Below, piece by piece: positions 15,339 through 24,112 of a DNA stretch of 64,000 nucleotides. A model generated the notes under the pieces. The model had not been told where the DNA came from and made no database searches. It saw nothing but the letters and a program-made list of their open reading frames with translations. How positions within the stretch are numbered: the first letter of the stretch is position 1; every line of letters starts with the position of its first letter. The DNA lies in contig NZ_BMNH01000012.1 in the NCBI RefSeq assembly GCF_014646355.1, positions 124,001 to 188,000 of the forward strand. Direction: 5' to 3'. The DNA comes from Nonomuraea cavernae (GTDB lineage Bacteria; Actinomycetota; Actinomycetes; Streptosporangiales; Streptosporangiaceae). Position numbers and translations under genes: made by a program.

Positions 15339-17710
15339 GACGCTGCCCCCGCGGGCGCGACCGGCTCCGGGTCGCGGGGCAGGCCGAGCAGTCGTTCGCC
15401 GATGATGTTCAGCTGCACGTCGGTGGTGCCACCGGCGATCGACATGCACCGGGCGTTGAGGAACCGCCAGGCCGCGTCGGGGACCTCACCGCGCTCACCG
15501 GTGATGGAGGCCGGGCCGAGCCACTCCATCGCGGTCTCCCAGACCTCCTGGACGTGCTCGACGCCGATGAACTTGGCCACGCTGGACTCCGCGCCGGGCT
15601 GCTGCCCGGTCAGTGACCGCATGGTGGTGCGCAGGCCGAGGAGCCCGCCCGACTGGGCGTCGCACAGGATGGCGCCGAGCCTCGTCAGCCGCTCGTCGTC
15701 CACCTCGTGCGGCGCGGCCGCCGCGAGGTCGAGCAGGGCCTCTCCGCCGCTGCCGAGCGAGGAGTCGTGCGACAGGGAGACCCGCTCGTTGGCCAGGGTG
15801 GTGCGGGCCAGCTTCCAGCCGTCGCCCGGCCGGGCGACGAGCATCTCGTCCGGGACGAACACCTCGTCCAGGAACACCTCGTTGAACAGCGCGTCGCCGG
15901 TCAGCTCGCGCAGTGGCCGGATGTCGATGCCGGGGCTGCGCATGTCGAGCAGGAAGTACGACAGGCCCCGGTGCTTCGGCGCGGACGGATCGGTCCTGGC
16001 CAGCAGGATGCCCCAGTGCGCCTCGCGGGCCATGGAGGTCCAGACCTTCTGGCCGGTGACCTTCCAGCCGCCTTCGACCTTCTCGGCGCGGGTGGTGAGC
16101 GCGGCCAGGTCGGAGCCGGCGCCCGGCTCGCTGAACAGCTGGCACCAGACGAGGTCGCCGCGCATGGTCGCGGGCAGGAACCTCTCCTGCTGCGCGGCGT
16201 CGCCGTGCGCGATCAGGGTCGGCGCCACCCAGGCGCCGATGATCAGCGCGGCGGCCCTGAGCCCGGCCGAGCGCATCTCCTCGGCGATCACCAGCTGGGT
16301 GACCGCGTCGGCGTCCTTGCCCCAGGGGGCGGGCAGGTGCGGGGCCGCGTAGCCGTGCTCGCCGAGGTAGGCCAGCCGCTCCTGGCCGGTGAGGTCCAGC
16401 GCGGGCCGCAGCTCGGCCCGGATCCCGGCGCGGACGTCCTCGGCCTCGGGCGGCAGTTCGACGCCGAGGCCGCGGCGCACACCGTCCAGGGTGAGGCGGG
16501 CCACCCGGCGCAGCCACCACGGCGTGGGGCCGAGCAGGATGCGCAGGGTCTGGGCGCGCCGCAGGTAGAGGCTCGCGTCGTGCTCCCAGGTGAACCCGAT
16601 GCCGCCGAGCGTCTGGATGCAGTCCTTGGCGGTGGCGAAGGCGGCCTCGACACTGGTCGCGCCCGCGACGGCGGCGGCGAGTGACGCCTCCGCGCGGCTC
16701 GCGTCGCTGGTGGTGTCGGCGGCCCCGGCGGGGGCGGTCGCGGCGTTCCCGTGACCGATGCCGTCGGCGGCGCGGGCGGCGTCCCAGGCGCAGACCCTGG
16801 CCTGCTCGGCGCGCACCAGCATCCGGGCGCAGCGGTGCTTGACGCCCTGGAACTGGCCGATCGGGCGGCCGAACTGGTGGCGCACCTTGGCGTAGTCGGC
16901 GGCGGTCGCGGTGGCCCGGTCGGCGATGCCGGAGGCCTCGGCCGCGAAGAGAGTCGCGGCCAGATCGGGCACGTCGCCGGGAGCGAGGCCGGTCAGCACG
17001 TCTGCGGAGGCGACGGTGAGGTCCGCGGCGGTGACCCGCGACAGCCTGCGGGTCAGATCGTGGCCGGGCAGGTCCTCGACCTCGACCGAGGCGCGAGCCA
17101 CCACCACCCATACCGTCGCGAGACCGCCTGAGGCATCCCCGCCGCCCAGGGCGTGCCGGTCCTCCCGGCCGTGCCGATCCTCCCTCTGATCCCGAGCGTC
17201 CTGGCGATCCCAGGCGCCCTGGCGATCCCGGGCATCCACGGCGGGGAGTACGAACAGGCCGGCGACGTGGCCGCCCATGACGGGTTCGGAGACGCCGGAG
17301 AGGGACAGCCGCCCGGTGTCGTCCCGGGTGAGCGTGAGCCCGCCCGGCCGCAGCCCGACCGCGCCGATCATCGTGCCCGAGGCCAGCCCTGCCAGGCAGG
17401 CCCGGTGTCCGGCGCGGCGCAGCACGGCTCCGGCCAGCACGGTGGGCAGGAAGGGCCCGGGCGCGACCCAGCGGCCCAGCTCCTCGGCGACGACGGCGAG
17501 TTCGAGCAGGCCGTAGCCCGCTCCCCCATCGGCTTCGGGAAGGTGCAGGCCGAGCAGCCCCTGCTCGGCGAGCGCCGGCCAGAAGGCCGGCAGTTCCTCG
17601 CGCTTGGCGTCGACCGCCGCGCGCACCACCTCCGGGGTGATCTCGCGGGTGGCGAAGGCGCGCACCGCGTCGCGCAGGTCGCGATGCTCCTCGGTCAGTC
17701 CAATGGTCAT
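15335..17710 (-). CDS. Fused double acyl-CoA dehydrogenase, FadE34/ChsE3-like
   Basis: This 791-residue chain contains two acyl-CoA dehydrogenase units. The first (about 1-390) carries VRHQFGRPIGQFQGVKHR and TLGGIGFTWEHDASLYLRRA; the second (about 410-780) carries LFSEPGAGSDLAALTTRAEK, KVWTSMAREAHWGILLARTD and IAGGTTDVQLNIIGERLLGLP. This tandem form is characteristic of FadE34 (ChsE3), which dehydrogenates steroid-24-oyl-CoA side chains. An Asp/Arg/Gln-rich insert (about residues 158-193) and a second Ala-rich insert enlarge the first unit beyond the roughly 711 residues of the mycobacterial protein. It starts at ATG 17710, 4 bp after the thiolase stop. Confidence 0.87.
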   Translation of the reverse strand: MTIGLTEEHRDLRDAVRAFATREITPEVVRAAVDAKREELPAFWPALAEQGLLGLHLPEADGGAGYGLLELAVVAEELGRWVAPGPFLPTVLAGAVLRRAGHRACLAGLASGTMIGAVGLRPGGLTLTRDDTGRLSLSGVSEPVMGGHVAGLFVLPAVDARDRQGAWDRQDARDQREDRHGREDRHALGGGDASGGLATVWVVVARASVEVEDLPGHDLTRRLSRVTAADLTVASADVLTGLAPGDVPDLAATLFAAEASGIADRATATAADYAKVRHQFGRPIGQFQGVKHRCARMLVRAEQARVCAWDAARAADGIGHGNAATAPAGAADTTSDASRAEASLAAAVAGATSVEAAFATAKDCIQTLGGIGFTWEHDASLYLRRAQTLRILLGPTPWWLRRVARLTLDGVRRGLGVELPPEAEDVRAGIRAELRPALDLTGQERLAYLGEHGYAAPHLPAPWGKDADAVTQLVIAEEMRSAGLRAAALIIGAWVAPTLIAHGDAAQQERFLPATMRGDLVWCQLFSEPGAGSDLAALTTRAEKVEGGWKVTGQKVWTSMAREAHWGILLARTDPSAPKHRGLSYFLLDMRSPGIDIRPLRELTGDALFNEVFLDEVFVPDEMLVARPGDGWKLARTTLANERVSLSHDSSLGSGGEALLDLAAAAPHEVDDERLTRLGAILCDAQSGGLLGLRTTMRSLTGQQPGAESSVAKFIGVEHVQEVWETAMEWLGPASITGERGEVPDAAWRFLNARCMSIAGGTTDVQLNIIGERLLGLPRDPEPVAPAGAAS
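17134..17239. repeat. Degenerate repeat coding for an Asp/Arg/Gln-rich insert
   Basis: Imperfect copies around the word CTGGCGATCCC encode the insert DARDRQGAWDRQDARDQRED in the first dehydrogenase unit of the FadE34-like protein. The insert sits in the beta domain and is absent from ordinary family members. Confidence 0.75.
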
Positions 17711-17716
17711 CGGGCG

Positions 17717-18877
17717 TCAGATCCGTTCGATGATGGTGGCGGTCGCGTGGGCGCCGCCGGCGCACATGGTGATCAGGGCGGTCGCCTTGCCGGACCGTTC
17801 GAGCTCGTGCACGGCCTGGGTGATCAGGCGGGCGCCGGTGGAGCCGACGGCGTGCCCGAGGGCGATGGCGCCGCCGTTGACGTTGACCTTGTCCAGGTCG
17901 GCGTCGTGCGCCTGCACCCAGGAGAGCACGACCGAGGCGAAGGCCTCGTTGATCTCGACCAGGTCGATGTCGCCGAGCGACATGCCGGCCTTGCGCAGGA
18001 CGTGCTCGGTCGCGTCGACCGGGCCGTCGAGGTGGTAGTAGGGGTCTGAGCCGACCATGCCGGAGGCCACGATCCGGGCCCGGGGCCGCAGGCCGAGCGC
18101 CTTGGCCCGATCCGCCGACATCAGCAGCACGGCCGCCGCGCCGTCGCTGATCTGCGAGGTGTTGCCGGGGGTGTGGACGCCGTCGGGGAGGACGGGGTTG
18201 AGCTTGGCCAGGCCCTCGGCGGTCGTCTCACGCAGTCCCTGGTCGCGGGTGATCACCGCGGTCTCGCCGGTCGGGCCCTCGGCGCCCATCACGGGCGCCT
18301 CGACCTCGACGATCTGCCCGTCGAAGCGTCCCTCGGCCCACGCCCGCGCGGCGAGCCGCTGCGAACGCAGGCCCAATCCGTCGACGTCGGCGCGGGTCAG
18401 GCCGCGCTTGCGGGCGATCCGCTCCGCCGCGGTGAACTGGTCGGGCAGGTCGATGGACCACGAGTCCGGACGGGGGCTGCCGGTCTCGGGGGTGAGCGCC
18501 TGGCCGAGGAAGACCCGGCTCATCGACTCGACGCCGCAGCCGATGCCGGCGTCGATGGCGCCGGACGCGATCAGCCCCGCGACGAGGTGCACCGCCTGCT
18601 GCGAGGATCCGCAGGCGCAGTCGACGCTGGTGCACGCGGTGGTGTACGGCAGGCCGGCGTGCAACCAGGCCTGGCGGGTCACGTTGTTCGACTGCTCGCC
18701 CGCCTGGGTGACGCAGCCGCCGATCACCTGCCCGATCGCGTCGGGCGCGATCCCGTTGCGCGCCAGCAGCCCCTTCTGGGCGATGCCGAGCAGCTCGGCG
18801 GGGTGCAGCCCCGACAGCACGCCATAGCGTTTGCCCACCGGCGTCCGCGCCGCGTCGACGATGACGGCCTCAGCCAT
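17717..18877 (-). CDS. Steroid-type thiolase (FadA5-like acetyl-CoA acyltransferase)
   Basis: This 386-residue thiolase starts at ATG 18877 with an AACGAGGAG ribosome site. The nucleophilic Cys lies in SVDCACGSSQQAVH (about residue 89), the NEAFA motif and GGAIALGHAVGSTGAR supply the His, and CAGGAHATATIIERI carries the second active-site Cys. FadA5-type thiolases cleave beta-ketoacyl-CoA steroid side chains to release acetyl- or propionyl-CoA. It is first in an operon with the FadE34-like dehydrogenase and the thioesterase. Confidence 0.87.
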   Translation of the reverse strand: MAEAVIVDAARTPVGKRYGVLSGLHPAELLGIAQKGLLARNGIAPDAIGQVIGGCVTQAGEQSNNVTRQAWLHAGLPYTTACTSVDCACGSSQQAVHLVAGLIASGAIDAGIGCGVESMSRVFLGQALTPETGSPRPDSWSIDLPDQFTAAERIARKRGLTRADVDGLGLRSQRLAARAWAEGRFDGQIVEVEAPVMGAEGPTGETAVITRDQGLRETTAEGLAKLNPVLPDGVHTPGNTSQISDGAAAVLLMSADRAKALGLRPRARIVASGMVGSDPYYHLDGPVDATEHVLRKAGMSLGDIDLVEINEAFASVVLSWVQAHDADLDKVNVNGGAIALGHAVGSTGARLITQAVHELERSGKATALITMCAGGAHATATIIERI

Positions 18878-18932
18878 TGTTTCTCCTCGTTAGCGGGGGT
18901 TTGCCACGATCAACCTTGGTGCGGTCGAGACT

Positions 18933-18950
18933 AGAATGAATTTCTATTCT
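18933..18950. promoter_or_regulatory. AT-rich inverted repeat AGAAT-N8-ATTCT
   Basis: AGAATGAATTTCTATTCT lies just upstream of the thiolase gene, overlapping the predicted -10 of that promoter (TAGTCT, 18933-18928 minus). A related half word AGAATGAAT recurs at 19063-19071 in front of the divergent SDR. It may be an operator for a second, TetR-like regulator; this is only suggested by symmetry. Confidence 0.45.
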
Positions 18951-18962
18951 TTCCGTTACGAG

Positions 18963-18977
18963 TCCCGCTGAGTGGTC
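18963..18977. promoter_or_regulatory. Regulon palindrome S4 (TCCCGCTGAGTGGTC)
   Basis: It faces the thiolase operon: the minus-strand -10 candidate TAGTCT (18933-18928) begins 29 bp beyond it. It has three mismatches to the perfect site. Confidence 0.7.
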
Positions 18978-19028
18978 CGCGCGACCGCCAGGCCAGGCCT
19001 CGGCGGGGTCCGGAGCGCCACCGCCCAC

Positions 19029-19043
19029 GTCCACTCAACGGGA
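19029..19043. promoter_or_regulatory. Regulon palindrome S5 (GTCCACTCAACGGGA)
   Basis: It faces the SDR at 19117. The -10 candidate TAGTTT (19074-19079) starts 30 bp downstream and the ATG lies 73 bp downstream. Confidence 0.7.
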
Positions 19044-19116
19044 CGCCCACTTGGGCGAAAACAGAATGAATACTAGTTTCGCCTGGCCAGACGAGCCGAC
19101 CGAGCAGGAGCCGCAG

Positions 19117-20034
<918 letters not shown>

Positions 20035-20040
20035 CCGGAC

Positions 20041-20070
20041 GGGCGCCGCCCCCGGTGAGGGGCGGCGCCC
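20041..20070. terminator. Hairpin terminator between convergent SDR genes
   Basis: A perfect 12-bp stem (GGGCGCCGCCCC / GGGGCGGCGCCC) with a 6-nt loop lies 6 bp after the stop of the plus-strand SDR. Confidence 0.88.
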
Positions 20071-20072
20071 GA

Positions 20073-20157
20073 CGCGGGGCGGTCAGACCTGGTCCGGCCC
20101 GCGCAGGCCGCCCCCGCACCGTCGCGGGGCGGTCAGACCTGGTCCGGCCCGCGCAGG
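20073..20157. repeat. 35-bp direct repeat duplicating a gene 3' end
   Basis: Two identical 35-bp copies lie at 20073-20107 and 20123-20157 (period 50 bp). The inner copy contains the last codons and stop of the minus-strand SDR; the outer one is a non-coding copy beside the terminator. Confidence 0.95.
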
Positions 20158-20909
20158 GTGGCCTCCGCGCCGCCGTCGACGAAGATGATCTGCCCGGTCA
20201 TGTGGGAGTTGTCCGGGCCGATCAGCCAGCGCAGCGCGTCGGCGATCACCTCGGGCCCGGCGTGGCCGTTCAGCGGCATGGGCACCGCCTCGTCCATGAC
20301 CTTGCGCATCGCCTCGTCCTCGAACAGAGGCTCCGTCATCGGCGTGAGCACGATGCCGGGCGCCACCGCGTTGAGCGGGATGCCGCATCCGGCCCAGTCG
20401 GGGGTGACGGCTCGCCCGCGCAGCCAGCGGGCCAGCGCGTTCTTCGACGCCGGATACAGCCGCCAGCCGTCACCGCGCTCCATGGCGCGCTCGGCCAGCG
20501 TCACCGCCTCCGGCTCGGCGTCGTCGAGGCAGGCGCGCACCACCTCCGGATCGACCGGCTGGACGGCGGCGATGGAGGCGACCACCGCCGCCCGCGGCCT
20601 GGGGGCGCGGGCGAGCGCCGGGCGCAGACCTTCCAGGAGCGCGGTCACGCCGAAGAAGTTGACCCTGACCGTCTGCACGGTCATCCCGGCCACTCCGGCG
20701 CAGGCGACCACGCCGTCCAGCACGCCATCGGTCAGGCCCAGCACGGACTCGACGGCCTTCCCGCGCCCCTCCGGGGTGGACAGGTCGGCGCACACGTCGG
20801 CGTCCTTCAGGTCGACGCCGATCACCTCGTCGCCCCGCTCCCGCAGGGAGGTGGCCAGCGCCTTGCCGATGCCCGAGGCCGAGCCGGTCACCACGATCTT
20901 TCGTCGCAC
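20133..20909 (-). CDS. Short-chain dehydrogenase (3-alpha-HSD/carbonyl-reductase-like)
   Basis: This 258-residue SDR has TGSASGIGKALA, a short central region and the catalytic YPASKNALARW. The late insertion before the active site (VRACLDDAEPEAVTLAERAMERGD) resembles the 3-alpha-hydroxysteroid dehydrogenase/carbonyl reductase subgroup of bacteria. It ends with FVDGGAEATLRGPDQV. It follows another SDR by 45 bp in the same direction and is probably co-transcribed with it from palindrome S6. A steroid hydroxyl or ketone is the likely substrate. Confidence 0.8.
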   Translation of the reverse strand: MRRKIVVTGSASGIGKALATSLRERGDEVIGVDLKDADVCADLSTPEGRGKAVESVLGLTDGVLDGVVACAGVAGMTVQTVRVNFFGVTALLEGLRPALARAPRPRAAVVASIAAVQPVDPEVVRACLDDAEPEAVTLAERAMERGDGWRLYPASKNALARWLRGRAVTPDWAGCGIPLNAVAPGIVLTPMTEPLFEDEAMRKVMDEAVPMPLNGHAGPEVIADALRWLIGPDNSHMTGQIIFVDGGAEATLRGPDQV

Positions 20910-20954
20910 ACTCGCTCCTTGATGGTCGCTCCTTGACGAGGTCGTCGGGGGCCC

Positions 20955-21701
20955 TCAGGTGCCGGATCCGCCGTCCACCAGGATCTCGGCCCCGGTCAGG
21001 TAGCCGGCGTCCGCCGAGGCGGCGAACGCGATGACCGCCGCGATCTGCTCCGGGCCGGCGCTGCCGAACAGCGAGCGGATCCGGCCGAAGTAGCGGAGGT
21101 CGAGCCCCTCGGGGAATTCGAGGCCGCTGGTCAGCGGGGTCGCCACGGTGCCGGGCGAGATCGGCACCACCCGGATCCGGCGCCCCGCCAGCTCGGCCGC
21201 CAGGCTCAGCGAGAAGCTCAGCACCGCCCCTTTGGACGCCGAGTAGGCCGTCATGTACGGAGTACCCTGCGTGGCGGCCGACGAGGCGACGTTCACGATG
21301 ACGCCGGTTCCGTCGGGCAGGTGACGCAGCGCCTCGCGGCACAGCAGCGCGGTGCCGACCAGGTTGACCGAGAACAGCAGATGGAGGTCGGCGACCGTCA
21401 GCGTCTCGATCGGCGTCGTCCGGTGGATGCCCGCGACGTTGACCAGGACGTCGATCCCGCCCAGCTCGCCGGCCGCCGCCGCCACGGCCTCGACGACCGC
21501 CTGCTCGTCGGTCACGTCGGTGACGTGCGGGACGAACCGGCCGGGCCCGGACACCAGCCCCGCGGTCTCCGCCAGCCCCTCCTCACCCCGGTCGAGGGCG
21601 AAGATCTGCGCGCCCTCCGCGGCCAGCCGGATCGCGGCGGCCCGCCCGATGCCCGATCCGGCACCTGTGAGCAGCACCTTCACCCTGTCGAATCGGTTCA
21701 C
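20955..21701 (-). CDS. Short-chain dehydrogenase/reductase
   Basis: This 248-residue SDR starts at GTG 21701 (MNRFDRVKVLLTGAGSGIGRA) with a GGAGGGCTGG ribosome site; ATG codons farther upstream belong to the overlapping frame of the TetR gene. It has NVAGIH, ASSAATQGTPYMTAYSASKGAV with the catalytic Tyr and Lys, and a C-terminal LVDGGSGT. It is the first gene downstream of palindrome S6. The substrate cannot be read from sequence, but regulation places it in steroid catabolism. Confidence 0.82.
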   Translation of the reverse strand: MNRFDRVKVLLTGAGSGIGRAAAIRLAAEGAQIFALDRGEEGLAETAGLVSGPGRFVPHVTDVTDEQAVVEAVAAAAGELGGIDVLVNVAGIHRTTPIETLTVADLHLLFSVNLVGTALLCREALRHLPDGTGVIVNVASSAATQGTPYMTAYSASKGAVLSFSLSLAAELAGRRIRVVPISPGTVATPLTSGLEFPEGLDLRYFGRIRSLFGSAGPEQIAAVIAFAASADAGYLTGAEILVDGGSGT

Positions 21702-21765
21702 TGCCAGCCCTCCGTCGTCCGCGTCACGGCACGCTATCCGCGCGAGATCCGCCACGGCGGCGGCG

Positions 21766-21780
21766 TCCCGTTCAGCGGGA
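21766..21780. promoter_or_regulatory. Regulon palindrome S6 (TCCCGTTCAGCGGGA)
   Basis: The -10 candidate TAGCGT (21736-21731, minus strand) starts 29 bp beyond this site, serving the two-SDR operon. The site overlaps the stop codon of the upstream TetR gene, so the operator lies partly inside coding DNA. Confidence 0.8.
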
Positions 21781-22395
21781 GGGCGGAGCCGCGTTCGAAC
21801 GCGAGGCGAGCAGCAGCCGGCAGGCGATCCGGATGTCGCTCTCGGCGTCGGGGATCGACATCCGGCCGTTGAGCGTCGACTGCAGCACGCCGTACCAGCA
21901 CTGCATGAGCAGCCGCACCAGCGTGATGTCCATGACGGTCGGGTCGTCGATGCCGAGCGAGCGCAGCACGATCTGGCGGAAGCTCGCGTCGATCCGGCCG
22001 GCGTCGGCGACCGCGGCGGCGTTGGCCACGTTGGCGGAGGTGAGCATCGCGAGCGCGAGCGCGGGCCGGCGCAGGAACTGCCTGCTGGCCGACACGAGCA
22101 CATCGCCGACCGTGTCCTCCGGGCCGGTGCCCGGCTTGGGGGCCCCGACGGTGTCGCCGAACCGGTCGACGTGCTCGGCCATCACCGCGGTGAACAGGTG
22201 GGTCTTGGAGGGGAAGTAGCGGTAGAGCGTGGCGATGGCCACACCGGCCGCCTTGGCCACCTCCTGCATCTGGACCCGGTCGAGCCCCTTGTCGGCCCCG
22301 ATGTGGGCGGCGGCCCGCAGGATGCGCACGTGCCGGGCCCGCTGCTCCGGCGAGCTGGGCTCGGCCGGCGCTCTGACCTCGGCGATTCGTGGCAC
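21772..22395 (-). CDS. TetR-family transcriptional regulator
   Basis: This 207-residue protein starts at GTG 22395 behind AGGGGGAAGC. The HTH segment (about residues 25-70) reads ILRAAAHIGADKGLDRVQMQEVAKAAGVAIATLYRYFPSKTHLF, similar in style to KstR of mycobacteria (VQM...VAVGTLYRYFPSK), a repressor of cholesterol genes. The C-terminal ligand domain is all-helical. Palindrome S7 lies in the divergent region to a KstD-like gene. Whether this protein binds the palindromes or a different site is open. Confidence 0.85.
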   Translation of the reverse strand: MPRIAEVRAPAEPSSPEQRARHVRILRAAAHIGADKGLDRVQMQEVAKAAGVAIATLYRYFPSKTHLFTAVMAEHVDRFGDTVGAPKPGTGPEDTVGDVLVSASRQFLRRPALALAMLTSANVANAAAVADAGRIDASFRQIVLRSLGIDDPTVMDITLVRLLMQCWYGVLQSTLNGRMSIPDAESDIRIACRLLLASRSNAAPPSR

Positions 22396-22464
22396 GCTTC
22401 CCCCTGTCCGTCTGGTGTCGGAACGACGATACACACGGCCACCGGCCCCTCCGCCAATCGTCCA

Positions 22465-22479
22465 TACCGGTGAGTGGGA
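22465..22479. promoter_or_regulatory. Regulon palindrome S7 (TACCGGTGAGTGGGA)
   Basis: A single site lies between the divergent TetR and KstD-like genes. Towards TetR, TATCGT (22431-22426) begins 33 bp away; towards the flavoprotein, TTGCCT (22509-22514) begins 29 bp away and is a weak -10. Confidence 0.65.
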
Positions 22480-22552
22480 CGGAGCCGCCGCCACCCCCTG
22501 CCCTGCGCTTGCCTGGGGGCAGTGCGATCAGCGATCGGCAGGAGGGACGGTC

Positions 22553-24112
22553 ATGGCGGGCGCCGAACCGTGGGACGACGAGTACGACGTGGTGGTGGCC
22601 GGGTCCGGCGCCGGGGCTCTGACCGGCGCGCTCGCCGCGGCGGGGCGCGGGCTGCGCACGGTCGTGCTGGAGAAGACGGCGCTGGTGGGCGGCACGTCCG
22701 CCTACGCGGGCGCGGCCGTGTGGCTGCCGGGCAGCCAGGTGCAGCAGCGGGCCGGCATCGGCGACTCGACGGAGTCGGCGCGCGCCTACCTCACGGCCCT
22801 GCTGGGCGAGGCGGAGGCCGAGCGGCGTGAGGCGTTCCTGGAGACCGCGCCTGAGGTCGTCGCGTTCCTGGAGCGCGACCCGGCCATCGACTTCGCGTTC
22901 CGGCCGTTCCCCGACTACTTCGCCGCACCGGGCCGGTCGGCCGCCGGACGTTCCTTCGTGCCGCTGGACCTGCCCGCCGAACGGCTCGGCGAGCTCGCCG
23001 CCCTGGTCCGCCCGCCGGTGGACCGCGACCGCGCGGGCCTCGGCCATCCCGAGGGACCGCTGTCGGCCGGCCGGGCGCTCATCGGCCGGCTGCTCCTCGC
23101 CCTGGTCACGACGGGGAACGGCACCGTGCGCACCGGCACCTCCGTCACCCGCCTGATCGTCGAGGACGGCCGGGTGACCGGCGTCGAGGCCGGCACGGCC
23201 GACGGCCCGGTACGGCTGCGCGCCGCCCGGGGCGTCCTGCTGGCCGCCGGCGGCTTCGAGGGCAACGACGCGATGCGCGAGAAGAACGGCGTCCCCGGCG
23301 CGGCCGGATGGACGATGGCCCCGCGCGGCGTCAACACCGGCGAGCCGCTCCTGGCCGCCACCGCGATCGGCGCCGCCACCGGCCTGATGGACGAGGCGTG
23401 GTGGTGTCCCGGCGTGGCGCAGCCGGACGGCGGGGCCGCCTTCACGCTGGGCTTCCACGGCGGGCTCATGGTCGACGCGTCGGGCCGCAGGTTCGCCAAC
23501 GAGTCGCTGCCGTACGACCGGATGGGCCGCGAGATGGCCGCCGGGCCCGGCCGCGTGCCCGCGTACCTGATCTTCGACTCCCGTAACGGCGGGCGGCTGC
23601 CGGCCATCACGGTGCCCGGCCGCCCGGCGGAGGAGCACCTCGCGGCGGGCACCTGGGTACGGGCCGACGGCCTGGCCGAGCTGGCCGAGCTGATCGGCGT
23701 GCCGGGCGACGCCCTGACGGCGACCGTCGAACGCTTCAACGGCTTCGCCGCCACCGGCGTCGACGAGGACTTCCACCGGGGCGAGGACCCCTACGACCGG
23801 TTCTTCACCGGCGCCTCGCCGGACGGCAACCCGTGCCTGGTCCCGGTGGACCGGCCGCCCTTCTACGCCGCGCGCATGGTCCTCAGCGACCTCGGCACCA
23901 AGGGCGGCCTGCGCACAGACCCGGACGCCAGGGTGCTCGACCGGGACGACCGGCCGATCCCCGGCCTGTACGCCGCGGGCAACACCAGCGCGTCGTTCGC
24001 CGGCCGCTGCTACCCCGGCCCGGGCGTCCCCATCGGCTCGGCCATGGTGTTCGCCTACCGGGCGGTACACGACATGGCCGGGACCGGCACCTCTCGGAAG
24101 GATCACTCGTGA
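22553..24112 (+). CDS. KstD-like FAD-dependent 3-ketosteroid dehydrogenase homologue
   Basis: This 519-residue flavoprotein starts at ATG 22553 with GGAGGGACGG upstream. The dinucleotide motif is VVVAGSGAGALTGALAAAGRGLRTVVLEK. Near the C-terminus LSDLGTKGGLRTDPDARVLDRDD and YPGPGVPIGSAMVFAYRAV conserve the Tyr and Gly (Y-x-G-P-G) that in delta-1-KSTD bind and polarise the C3 ketone. It is one of three flavoproteins of this superfamily in the window and is somewhat diverged from the 38-kb KstD. The stop overlaps the GTG of the secreted lipase gene (GTGA). It probably dehydrogenates a steroid ring; substrate specificity is not determinable here. Confidence 0.8.
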   Translation: MAGAEPWDDEYDVVVAGSGAGALTGALAAAGRGLRTVVLEKTALVGGTSAYAGAAVWLPGSQVQQRAGIGDSTESARAYLTALLGEAEAERREAFLETAPEVVAFLERDPAIDFAFRPFPDYFAAPGRSAAGRSFVPLDLPAERLGELAALVRPPVDRDRAGLGHPEGPLSAGRALIGRLLLALVTTGNGTVRTGTSVTRLIVEDGRVTGVEAGTADGPVRLRAARGVLLAAGGFEGNDAMREKNGVPGAAGWTMAPRGVNTGEPLLAATAIGAATGLMDEAWWCPGVAQPDGGAAFTLGFHGGLMVDASGRRFANESLPYDRMGREMAAGPGRVPAYLIFDSRNGGRLPAITVPGRPAEEHLAAGTWVRADGLAELAELIGVPGDALTATVERFNGFAATGVDEDFHRGEDPYDRFFTGASPDGNPCLVPVDRPPFYAARMVLSDLGTKGGLRTDPDARVLDRDDRPIPGLYAAGNTSASFAGRCYPGPGVPIGSAMVFAYRAVHDMAGTGTSRKDHS

